64,000 nucleotides of DNA from JAAYBF01 sp963715445 (GTDB lineage: Bacteria > Actinomycetota > Thermoleophilia > Solirubrobacterales > Thermoleophilaceae), in the NCBI GenBank assembly GCA_963715445.1, contig OY970240.1:1798001-1862000 (forward strand), written 5' to 3'. Positions 31,129 through 37,964 of the stretch are shown here, piece by piece. Each line of letters starts with the position of its first letter. Positions within the stretch are counted from its first letter, which is position 1. The notes beneath the pieces are model-generated. The model searched no databases and had not been told where the DNA came from. It saw only the letters and a program-made list of their open reading frames with translations. Both the position numbers and the translations under genes were made by a program.

Positions 31129-31148
31129 ACGTCGCCGCGCGGCGACGT
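31129..31148 (+). promoter_or_regulatory. Perfect 20-bp palindrome between nadC and nadA
   Basis: ACGTCGCC-GCGC-GGCGACGT (31129-31148) is an uninterrupted self-complementary sequence 31 bases before the nadA start. It has no T-run and could be an operator or an RNA hairpin that separates nadC from nadA expression. Role not shown by the sequence. Confidence 0.55.
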
Positions 31149-31179
31149 TCATTTCGACACCGAAAGAGGTTCGAAACAT

Positions 31180-32196
31180 ATGCCGGCCCAGACGATGCCC
31201 TCTGCGGGAGCCGCTCCGGCACCCCTGCTTCAGCTGGAGGACGTTCCCGCGCTCAAGGACGAGGTGCGCAGGCTGGCCGACGAGCGCAACGCGGTGATCC
31301 TGGCGCACAACTACCAGCTGCCGGAGGTGCAGGACGTGGCCGACTTCGTCGGCGACTCGCTGGCGCTCTCCCGCCAGGCCGCCGCCGACGAGAGCGACGT
31401 CATCGCCTTCTGCGGGGTTCACTTCATGGCCGAGACGGCGTCGATCCTCTCGCCGGAGAAGACGGTCCTGCTGCCCGACCTCGACGCCGGCTGCTCGCTC
31501 GCCGACGCGATCACGGCCGATCAGCTGCGCACCTGGAAGGCGCAGCATCCGGGCGCGCTCGTCGTGATGTACGTGAACACGACCGCCGAGGTGAAGGCGG
31601 AGACCGACTACTGCTGCACCTCCTCGAACGCCGTCCAGGTGGTCCAGCACATCTGGCGCGAGCACGGAGACGACACGGAGATTCTGTTCGGCCCGGACAT
31701 GTGGCTGGGCGCCTACGTCGAGCGCGAGACGGGGCGCCGCATCCACGTCTGGGACGGCGAGTGCCACGTGCACGCCGGCATCCGCCCGGCCGACATCGCC
31801 GACACGCGCGCCGAGCACCCGGACGCCGAGTTCATGATCCACCCCGAGTGCGGCTGCACGACGCAGGTGATGGAGTTCGTCGCCGCCGGGGACATCGACT
31901 CCGAGCGCACCCACATGCTCTCCACCGGCGGCATGCTCGCCTTCGCGCGCGATTCCGAGGCCGAGGAGTTCATCGTCGCGACCGAGACGGGGATGCTCCA
32001 CCCGCTCGAGCAGGAGAACCCCGGCAAGCGCTTCATCCCGGCCAATCGGATGGCCTCCTGCCGCTACATGAAGATGATCACCCTGCCGAAGCTGCGCGAC
32101 GCGCTGCGCGACATGGCGCCCGTCGTGAAGGTCGACCCGGTGATGGCCGAGCGCGCGCGGGTGCCGATCGAGCGCATGATCTCGATCACCCCCTGA
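31180..32196 (+). CDS. nadA: Quinolinate synthase
   Basis: Iron-sulfur enzyme that condenses iminoaspartate with dihydroxyacetone phosphate to quinolinate. The 338-residue protein has the three cluster cysteines: C105 in LDAGCSLAD, C224 in HPECGC and C294 in MASCRYMK. Substrate segments ILAHNYQLPEVQDVADFVGDS and YVNTTAEVKAETDYCCTS are canonical. ATG 31180 has ribosome site AAAGAGG at 31163-31169. With nadC it covers two of the three steps from aspartate; L-aspartate oxidase or dehydrogenase must be elsewhere. Confidence 0.95.
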   Translation: MPAQTMPSAGAAPAPLLQLEDVPALKDEVRRLADERNAVILAHNYQLPEVQDVADFVGDSLALSRQAAADESDVIAFCGVHFMAETASILSPEKTVLLPDLDAGCSLADAITADQLRTWKAQHPGALVVMYVNTTAEVKAETDYCCTSSNAVQVVQHIWREHGDDTEILFGPDMWLGAYVERETGRRIHVWDGECHVHAGIRPADIADTRAEHPDAEFMIHPECGCTTQVMEFVAAGDIDSERTHMLSTGGMLAFARDSEAEEFIVATETGMLHPLEQENPGKRFIPANRMASCRYMKMITLPKLRDALRDMAPVVKVDPVMAERARVPIERMISITP

Positions 32197-32222
32197 GGGG
32201 AGCTCGCGGATAGGGTTCGCTC

Positions 32223-33251
32223 ATGCGTGAGCTGAACTTCTTGGAGCCGGGCAAGCTCGAGTGGCGAGAGGCCCCCGACGCGCGGCTGCAGGGTGACGGC
32301 GAGGCCCTCGTGCGGCCGCTGGCCGTGGCTACCTGCGACATCGACACAGCGGTCATCGCCGGCCGCTACCCGATCCCGGGGCCGTTCGCGTTCGGGCACG
32401 AGTGCGTCGCCGAGGTGGTGGACGTCGGCGACGCGGTGAAGTCCGTGCGGCCGGGCAGCCTCGTCAGCGTGCCCTTCCAGATCTCCTGCGGGACCTGCGG
32501 CCCCTGCACGGCGGGACACTCGGGCAGCTGCTCGGAGACGCCCCGCATGGCGATGTACGGGCTGCCGCTCGGCGGCGAGTGGGGCGGCTTCCTCTCCGAC
32601 GCCGTGCGCGTTCCCTATGCCGACTCGATGCTGGTGGAGATGCCGGCGGGCGTCTCCCCGGCGGCCGCGGCGTCGGTCAGCGACAACATGGTCGACGCCT
32701 GGCGCACCGTGGGGCCGGCGCTCGAGGCCAATCCCGGCGCGGCGGTGCTGATCTGCGGCGGCGCTGGATCGATCGACCTCTATGCGATCGGCATCGCGCG
32801 GGCGCTGGGCGCCGAGCGCGTGGACTACGCGGGCGGTCGCGACGATGGGGCGCGCGCGCTGGCGGCGCAGCTCGGAGCCAACCTGCTCGAGAAGGAGTTC
32901 CCCGAGCGGCTGGGGAGCTATCCGATCACGGTCGATGCCAGCGCCAACGAGGCGGGGCTCTCCTGCGCGCTGCGCTCGACGATGCCCGACGGCGTCTGCA
33001 CCAGCATCGGCATCTACGCGACACCCACCACGCCGGTGCCGCTGCTCGAGATGTACAGCAAGAACATCACCTTCATCACCGGGCGCCCGCACGCTCGCGA
33101 GACGATTCCCCAGGTGCTCGGCCTGATCGCCGATGGGCGTCTCGATCCCGAGCCCGTCACGAAGCTGCACATCGCCTGGGACGACGCCGCCGAGGCGCTG
33201 ACGGAGCACCGCGGGAAGCTCGTGATCGAACGCGGGCCCGGCGGGGACTAG
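32223..33251 (+). CDS. Zinc-dependent alcohol dehydrogenase (MDR superfamily)
   Basis: NAD(P)-dependent medium-chain dehydrogenase of 342 residues. Catalytic zinc ligands are C38 and the H59-E60 pair in GHE; the structural zinc lobe has four cysteines C89, C92, C95 and C103. The cofactor fold holds AVLICGGAGSIDLYAIGIARALGA; the usual GxGxxG is GGAGSI. Substrate unknown; the lack of a clear second catalytic-site cysteine pattern is normal for this group. It begins 27 bases after nadA and is followed after six bases by the reductase gene, so the three may be one transcript. Confidence 0.83.
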   Translation: MRELNFLEPGKLEWREAPDARLQGDGEALVRPLAVATCDIDTAVIAGRYPIPGPFAFGHECVAEVVDVGDAVKSVRPGSLVSVPFQISCGTCGPCTAGHSGSCSETPRMAMYGLPLGGEWGGFLSDAVRVPYADSMLVEMPAGVSPAAAASVSDNMVDAWRTVGPALEANPGAAVLICGGAGSIDLYAIGIARALGAERVDYAGGRDDGARALAAQLGANLLEKEFPERLGSYPITVDASANEAGLSCALRSTMPDGVCTSIGIYATPTTPVPLLEMYSKNITFITGRPHARETIPQVLGLIADGRLDPEPVTKLHIAWDDAAEALTEHRGKLVIERGPGGD

Positions 33252-33257
33252 CTCGCG

Positions 33258-34001
33258 ATGGCGCTCAACCGCCTCTACCCGAGCCCGGGAGAGACGACCC
33301 CCGAGGAGCTCGCCTCGGAGCTCGACCTCGCCGCGCTTGCTCCCCCGACGCGGCCCTACGTGATCCTCAACATGGTCTCGACGCTCGACGGCAGGGCGGC
33401 GCTCGGCGGCAACACGCGCGACCTGGGAGGGGAGTGGGACCGGCAGCTGTTCCACGCCCTGCGCAGCACCGGCGACGCGCTGCTGGTGGGCGCCGGGACG
33501 GTTCGCATCGAGCGCTACGGGCCGGCGGTCAGGACCGAGGAGCTGCGCGCCGGCCGCGAGCAGCGCGGCCTCGCCCCGGAGCAGCCGACCGTGATCGTCA
33601 CAAGGCGGATGCTGCTGCCGTCGGACCTGCCGCTGCTGCAGGCCGAGGGCGCACCGGTGATCGTCGCGACCGGCGTCGACCGGGATCTCGAGGGCGTTCT
33701 CGCCGAGGTGACCTACGAGCGCACGGGCGACGACCTACTGCTGCTGCTCGAGCGCCTGCGCTCCGAGCACGGCATCCGCTCGCTCGTCTGCGAGGGCGGC
33801 CCGACGCTCGCCTCGCATCTGCTCGCTGCCGGGCTCGTGGACGAGCTGTTCCTCTCGATCTCCCCGAAGCTCGCCGGCGGCGGGGAGGAGCCGACGATCA
33901 CCACCGGCCCCGAGCTCGAGGAGCCCGCGAATGCGGAGCTCGTGTGGCTCTGCGAGGCGGACGGCGAGCTGTTCACCCGCTGGCGCATCGTCACCGTTTA
34001 G
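33258..34001 (+). CDS. RibD C-terminal-like reductase
   Basis: Member of the dihydrofolate-reductase/RibD-C fold, 247 residues. Features are YVILNMVSTLDGRAAL, HALRSTGDALLVGAGTVRIERYGP (NADPH site), IRSLVCEGGPTLASHLLAAGLVDELFLSISPKLAGG. It lacks the RibD deaminase domain, so it is either a stand-alone pyrimidine reductase for riboflavin synthesis or an unrelated NADPH reductase of this fold; no other rib gene is nearby. ATG 33258 follows the alcohol dehydrogenase gene by six bases. Confidence 0.82.
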   Translation: MALNRLYPSPGETTPEELASELDLAALAPPTRPYVILNMVSTLDGRAALGGNTRDLGGEWDRQLFHALRSTGDALLVGAGTVRIERYGPAVRTEELRAGREQRGLAPEQPTVIVTRRMLLPSDLPLLQAEGAPVIVATGVDRDLEGVLAEVTYERTGDDLLLLLERLRSEHGIRSLVCEGGPTLASHLLAAGLVDELFLSISPKLAGGGEEPTITTGPELEEPANAELVWLCEADGELFTRWRIVTV

Positions 34002-34032
34002 ATCACTGCCCAGGACGTTCCGCGCGCGGGAT

Positions 34033-34713
34033 CTAGCTGGGCGAGGCCTGTCCGGCGGGCCAGCGCTCGATGTCGAGCCAGATCTCGGTCAGCTCGGCGG
34101 CGAGCGGAGGGAGCTCTGTGGCGCCGGTGATGAGGCGGTGGACCATCATCTGGTGGAGCCCGCCGACGAGCAGCTCGGGAAGCAGCTCGGGCACGTCTGC
34201 GTCTCCGAGCCAGTCGCTCATCACCCCTGTGAGCCAGGTCATGACGGACAGCATGCGCTTGCGTCCTGCCGCACCGGAGCTGGGGGCCTCGATGATGCAG
34301 AGCCGCGCGAGGTTGGGCTCCCTGGCGACCCATTGGAACAGCGCGTCTACGACGAAGTCGATCCGCTCCTTAGGCGTCGCACCTTGCGGTTCGTATGCCC
34401 TCTCCACGAGTGCGCGCAGGCTCGCCGTTGCGTCGTCGTAGACCGTCAGCACGCACTCCTCCTTGCCGGTGTAGAGCGCGTAGAAGGTCTTGCGCGCGAT
34501 GCCGGCGTGGGCCAGCAGGTCGGCGACGGGGGTCTCGGCGAAGCCTTGTCTGCCGATGACCTCCACCGTTGCGCGCAGCACGCGTCTGCGCTGCGATTCG
34601 GCGACCTCTTCGCGCCCCGGCCTGTGGCGCCCGGGGGTGGCTCGCATCTCCTCGTCGGTCCGGCGTGAACGGGCGGGGGCGGCTTCACGGGGGTAGATCC
34701 GTTCGACGGTCAT
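34033..34713 (-). CDS. TetR-family transcriptional regulator
   Basis: About 226 residues from ATG 34713; an upstream in-frame start at 34800 would add 29 residues across an AT-rich operator-like stretch, so the shorter form is preferred. The helix-turn-helix is VIGRQGFAETPVADLLAHAGIARKTFYALYTGKEECVLTVYD (about residues 48-90). The C-terminal ligand domain has EPNLARLCIIEA, the segment seen in many actinobacterial TetR proteins. Ligand and targets unknown. It converges on the reductase gene. Upstream elements share a TGTTTA-type core with those of the next gene. Confidence 0.85.
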   Translation of the reverse strand: MTVERIYPREAAPARSRRTDEEMRATPGRHRPGREEVAESQRRRVLRATVEVIGRQGFAETPVADLLAHAGIARKTFYALYTGKEECVLTVYDDATASLRALVERAYEPQGATPKERIDFVVDALFQWVAREPNLARLCIIEAPSSGAAGRKRMLSVMTWLTGVMSDWLGDADVPELLPELLVGGLHQMMVHRLITGATELPPLAAELTEIWLDIERWPAGQASPS

Positions 34714-34726
34714 GCCGGGCTCCCAA

Positions 34727-34738
34727 TCAATAAACAGA
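34727..34738 (-). promoter_or_regulatory. TGTTTA-type site ahead of the TetR gene
   Basis: Minus strand TCTGTTTATTGA, 14 bases before ATG 34713. It shares the TGTTTA core with elements at 34874, 36426 and 36513. Probable regulator site or promoter element; inference. Confidence 0.4.
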
Positions 34739-34845
34739 TCACCTTGATTACGGGCAGACGGCCAGCGTAACACCTTGTTCCGACCTCGTGCAAGGCGCAT
34801 GACGCTTCTTCCGCGCAGGCATATGGAGAAGCAAAAACCACCGTA

Positions 34846-34870
34846 TGCGGGCCAGTTGTGGGGGCCCGCA
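34846..34870 (-). terminator. Hairpin downstream of the tandem-TetR gene
   Basis: Arms TGCGGGCC (34846-34853) and GGCCCGCA (34863-34870) pair perfectly. On the minus strand a TTTTT run follows eight bases later, so it can end the transcript from the gene at 34957-36390. Confidence 0.55.
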
Positions 34871-34873
34871 CTC

Positions 34874-34881
34874 TGTAAACA
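34874..34881. promoter_or_regulatory. TGTAAACA site between the two TetR genes
   Basis: TGTAAACA lies in CTGTAAACAAACTCAGGTG. A related stretch, CTGTAAATCAGGTG, occurs at 36453-36466 upstream of the second TetR gene, so the two promoters may share a regulator. Inference. Confidence 0.35.
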
Positions 34882-34956
34882 AACTCAGGTGCTTACCTCA
34901 CCGCCAGTCCCGCTAGGAGGCGCGTAGCCGGCCGCGCGGACCCTCGGGCGAGCTTG

Positions 34957-36390
34957 CTAGCGGTTGCGGCCCTTGGGTGGGCCCGGAGCGGCCCGCCCGG
35001 CTGCCGGCTCGCCGTTGCCGGCCTGCCCGCTGCCGCTCCCGCGTTTTCCGTATCGGTGCGTGCGTGGGCTGCCCCTGTTCGCGACGGCGACAGCCTCCTC
35101 GGCCCCCACGTACGGCGCGAGCGCCATGAAGGTCGCGACGGGCAAGATCTGGAGCAGGTGCTCGGCGCCGCGGCGGCGGATCTGGTTGTAGATCAGGGCA
35201 TGGATCGCCCCGCCGATCGCGTCGGTCGCGAGTGGGCTCGCATCGGGAGCGATCTCGTAGCCGGGCTGCAGCAGGCCGCGGAAGATTGCGAGGGTCTCGT
35301 CGCGATGCTCGAGCCCGCGCGCCCCGACGCTCAGCACGTCCACCATGCCGAGCTGCGCCCACTCCGGTTCGGCGGCAAGGAAGGAGAGGAACGCTTCGAG
35401 GCCCGCGCGTATCCCGGTCGGCCAGTCCCGGGCCCAGCGGAAAGGAGGCAGGGCGGCGGCTGCGGCTTGGGCGAACGCGGTGTCGTAGGCGGCGAGGAAT
35501 GCCTCCTCTTTGTCGCCGAAGTGCTGGTAGAACGTCGTCAGCGAGGCCGATGCGTTCTTCGCGATGTCGTCGAGGGTCATCGCGGGGTAGCCCTTCTCGA
35601 GCACCGTCGTAGCGACGGCCTCAAATATCCGCTCCACCTGGTCGTGGACGATGAAGCGAGCGGTCGATTCGGCGGGAGGCCTCGAGCGCGGCCTGCGGAT
35701 CGGAACCGGGGGGCCTTCGTAGGAAAGCGCCCAGTCGCGCAGCTGATTGGTCAGCTTCGGCAGCTCCTCAGGGCGTCCCCCCAGCACGGAGCGCTGCGCG
35801 ATCGTGCGAACCCCGCCTACGATCCCCGCGACGACGGTTGGCGGCAGGCTCGCCCGCTCGGGCGACGCTCCGAAGGCCCGTGTGAGCAGCCACTGGAACT
35901 CGTTCGCCGCCTGCTCGGCGCGCAGCAACCCGGTCGGGCCGCAGGCGTAGATGTCGATCAGGCACAGGCGCGCCGCGGCGGGCTGATCCACTATCGCGGC
36001 GACGAACGCGTCGAAGCCGCGCTGCAAGCGCTCCTTCCAGGAGCCGTCGACTCCGGATGCCTGTCTGACGGAGTCCGTCGTCGTGGCGAGGATCGCGTCG
36101 ACCGTTGCCAAGAAGCACTCCTCCTTGCCGCCGGGGAAGTGCTCGTAGAAAGTGGTGCGCGAGACCCCAGAGAGCGCCAGCAGCTCGGAGACCGGGGTGT
36201 TCTCGTACCCCCGCTCCGCCACGGCGGTGACCGTCGCGGCGAACAGCCGCTCGCACTGGTTCTGGGCTACCACTTCGGGTGGCTGGCGAGGGCCGGGGCG
36301 GAGCATCCGCTGATGCAGCTGATCGGCGTCTCCCCAGGGCGTCCGCGTCATCAGGCGAGGGACGATACCCGTCTGTTTAGAGGCTGCCAC
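34957..36390 (-). CDS. Tandem double-TetR regulator
   Basis: A 477-residue protein with two complete TetR units in one chain. Unit 1: helix-turn-helix at about 45-92 (AERGYENTPVSELLALSGVSRTTFYEHF) with its ligand domain to about 235. Unit 2: helix-turn-helix at about 250-300 (LEKGYPAMTLDDIAKNASASLTTFYQHFGDKEEAF) and a second ligand domain to about 435. The last 40 residues are basic and disordered (HRYGKRGSGSGQ). The two units are related but diverged, so this is an old fusion. TetR proteins normally act as dimers; here one chain could supply both DNA-binding heads. ATG 36390 is downstream of several TGTTTA-type sites. Its targets are unknown; the flanking genes are candidates. Confidence 0.85.
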   Translation of the reverse strand: MAASKQTGIVPRLMTRTPWGDADQLHQRMLRPGPRQPPEVVAQNQCERLFAATVTAVAERGYENTPVSELLALSGVSRTTFYEHFPGGKEECFLATVDAILATTTDSVRQASGVDGSWKERLQRGFDAFVAAIVDQPAAARLCLIDIYACGPTGLLRAEQAANEFQWLLTRAFGASPERASLPPTVVAGIVGGVRTIAQRSVLGGRPEELPKLTNQLRDWALSYEGPPVPIRRPRSRPPAESTARFIVHDQVERIFEAVATTVLEKGYPAMTLDDIAKNASASLTTFYQHFGDKEEAFLAAYDTAFAQAAAAALPPFRWARDWPTGIRAGLEAFLSFLAAEPEWAQLGMVDVLSVGARGLEHRDETLAIFRGLLQPGYEIAPDASPLATDAIGGAIHALIYNQIRRRGAEHLLQILPVATFMALAPYVGAEEAVAVANRGSPRTHRYGKRGSGSGQAGNGEPAAGRAAPGPPKGRNR

Positions 36391-36425
36391 AGCAACATCC
36401 TCGCTGCCTCAAAATGGAAAAGCGA

Positions 36426-36466
36426 TTGTTTATCAAGGTGCGGACCAACCCACTGTAAATCAGGTG
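36426..36466. promoter_or_regulatory. Operator-like elements upstream of the tandem-TetR gene
   Basis: TTGTTTATCA (36426-36435) and CTGTAAATCAGGTG (36453-36466) lie 36-76 bases before ATG 36390. Both match elements upstream of the neighbouring TetR gene. Autoregulation is likely but inferred. Confidence 0.4.
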
Positions 36467-36492
36467 GTTATGTCGCGATTGCGGGCCCTTGA

Positions 36493-36523
36493 TTGACAGT
36501 TATCGTAGATATCTGTTTAACAG
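36493..36523 (+). promoter_or_regulatory. Candidate promoter with operator over the -10
   Basis: TTGACA (36493-36498) and TTTAAC (36516-36521) are spaced 17 bases on the plus strand. The -10 lies inside CTGTT-T-AACAG (36513-36523), a palindrome of 5-bp arms that shares the TGTTTA core of sites near both TetR genes. It would drive rightward transcription toward 37020 and be repressible by the divergent TetR. Confidence 0.45.
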
Positions 36524-37019
36524 TTGGATAGGGCGGCGGCGAGCTCGACGATTCCATTGGTTAAGGAAGACGGGAAGTGGAAGCTCGGCGTAGAGCGTCA
36601 AGCGCACCGAAGGCGTTCCGCTCTAGCTGTCCCCGGGCGCGTCATTTAAGCCCCGAGCGGGAGGCATCCGAGTCGCTGTGCGCCAAGCGGCTTGGGATCT
36701 GCTCGGATTCGACTGATCTGCCGCCTGTGTGGCCGCCGCCTGTGTGGCCGCACGCTTCGACAACGTGCGCAGACTCGTGCTCGAACCAGTCGTGAGCGTG
36801 TCGATCAACGCCCTCGGTCCTTGGCGCTTGACGGCCGGCAGCTTGCGCCCGGTCGGCAGGGCTTCAAGCCCCGCCCTTCGGGCCGCCTGCGGCGGTCGCT
36901 GACGCGACGGGGCTCGGCCTTCGGCCGCCCTCGGCCCTGCGGGCACTCGGGTTCCGCCCCGCCTTTCCCGGTCGCTTGGGGCTGCCTGTCAAGCAGCCAA
37001 GGACCGAGGGAGGTTCCAA

Positions 37020-37334
37020 GTGTCCACAAGCCCCAATCCCATCTGCAGCACCAGCCAACAGCCCGAGCCGGATCGCTTCGAGGGAAGCATCAACCGGCTC
37101 CCGCTACGTGGCGATGAAACCGAGATCTACTGCCGCTACTGCGATCAGCTTTGGGAGTTCATGGCAGCCCAGAGGATCGGCGGTGGTCCGCTGCCGGCAT
37201 GGGTGATCAGCCGGGCTTCACGGCTTGCCTGGTCTGCATTCGCTCGCTATCAGCCCTCTCGCAACGCCATCTTCCACTGGCTGTGTGCGGTCGCCCTCGC
37301 TGAGGCACGGCGTCTGTACGAGTTCGAGAGCTAA
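37020..37334 (+). CDS. Small orphan protein
   Basis: 104 residues, no recognised family, no signal peptide. The GTG start at 37020 has a good ribosome site, GGGAGG at 37008-37013, which is the main evidence that it is real. It contains YCRYCDQLWEF (a CxxC pair, possible metal site), and aromatic-rich helices ISRASRLAWSAFARY and AIFHWLCAVALAEARRLYEF. It lies downstream of the TetR-regulated promoter candidate. Confidence 0.5.
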   Translation: MSTSPNPICSTSQQPEPDRFEGSINRLPLRGDETEIYCRYCDQLWEFMAAQRIGGGPLPAWVISRASRLAWSAFARYQPSRNAIFHWLCAVALAEARRLYEFES

Positions 37335-37538
37335 GGCGGAGGCCAAACAGAGTGCTGAAACAAGCAACGAGTACTGCGTGGAAGGCCACGCTATCGGCAG
37401 GTATCTGCTCTGCCGAACAGGGATCTCGTTTATAGCTGGGGGAGGGCCCGTGGGCAGCTGCAGGCTTTATTTTCCTCTGTCTAAAGGCGATGAGACCGCC
37501 CTTCAGGACCCCCATACAGAGCCAACTACGGTTCTCAG

Positions 37539-37569
37539 TTGACAACAACCATAGGACGGTGTTTAGCTA
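37539..37569 (+). promoter_or_regulatory. Candidate promoter of the secreted-protein locus
   Basis: TTGACA at 37539-37544 is followed by a TTTAGCTAT stretch at 37562-37570 that offers -10 matches at spacings of 17-19. Transcription from it would give a leader of about 390 bases. Weak -10, so tentative. Confidence 0.35.
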
Positions 37570-37718
37570 TTCGGGTTGTCTTGGCGGCGGATTGTCGCTG
37601 TCAGAGGAGCAGGGAGAGAGGGAGAGGAGGCCTTGGACCCATCGATGCGTAGCCATTGCGCCGTCGAGGCTGTTGCCTCGTCAACGCACGTTGCAGTCCG
37701 GCCTGTGGGGTTGGCCAG

Positions 37719-37751
37719 GGGCTGCAGTGGTTCCCAGGGTGGTTCTTTCCC
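37719..37751 (+). repeat. 33-nt element, copy 1
   Basis: Matches 46411-46443 in 32 of 33 positions (C/T at position 7). It contains GTGGTTC twice, 12 bases apart, around CCCAGGG. It sits 214 bases before the start of the first secreted-protein gene. Confidence 0.85.
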
Positions 37752-37964
37752 TTCGACGGTCCGGTTGTGCAGGCGGCTCAGGCTCCAGCGGCTTCATCGT
37801 TCGCTGACGAGCACAGCGCCCCAGCCAGCAGTTCTCTCGTCCACCCCCCATACCCAGCTTGCAGTTGTTGGTGCTTCCAAGGCTTTGCCTTCGAAGCGGA
37901 CTGGCGCTGGTCGTTACGGCATTGCCAAAGACTTGAAGTTGCAACGAGGAGAGGGAGTAGTTAG

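Larger units (their letters stand above)
36391..37019. other. Intergenic region with operators and GC-rich hairpins
   Basis: No convincing gene. The left 140 bases hold the TetR sites and promoter described separately. CCTGTGTGGCCG is repeated in tandem near 36722-36745. The right part (36865-36975) is rich in short stem-loops such as CGGCCTTCGGCCG, then a GGCTGC/GCAGCC hairpin (36980-36998), suggesting a structured leader before the gene at 37020. Confidence 0.6.
37335..37964. other. Long leader region of the secreted-protein locus
   Basis: I see no gene with codon bias or ribosome site here. It holds a promoter candidate at 37539-37569, the 33-nt element at 37719-37751, and the strong purine-rich ribosome site of the next gene at 37948-37957. 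Confidence 0.6.

Noticed and set aside
36577..36795. 72-codon frame in the intergenic region
   Set aside because: Low-complexity translation with a tandem repeat (PPVWPPPVW), no ribosome site, no codon bias.
36865..36998. Possible CRISPR-like or rRNA-like repeats
   Set aside because: Short GC-rich stem-loops of unequal size and spacing; no regular repeat-spacer pattern.
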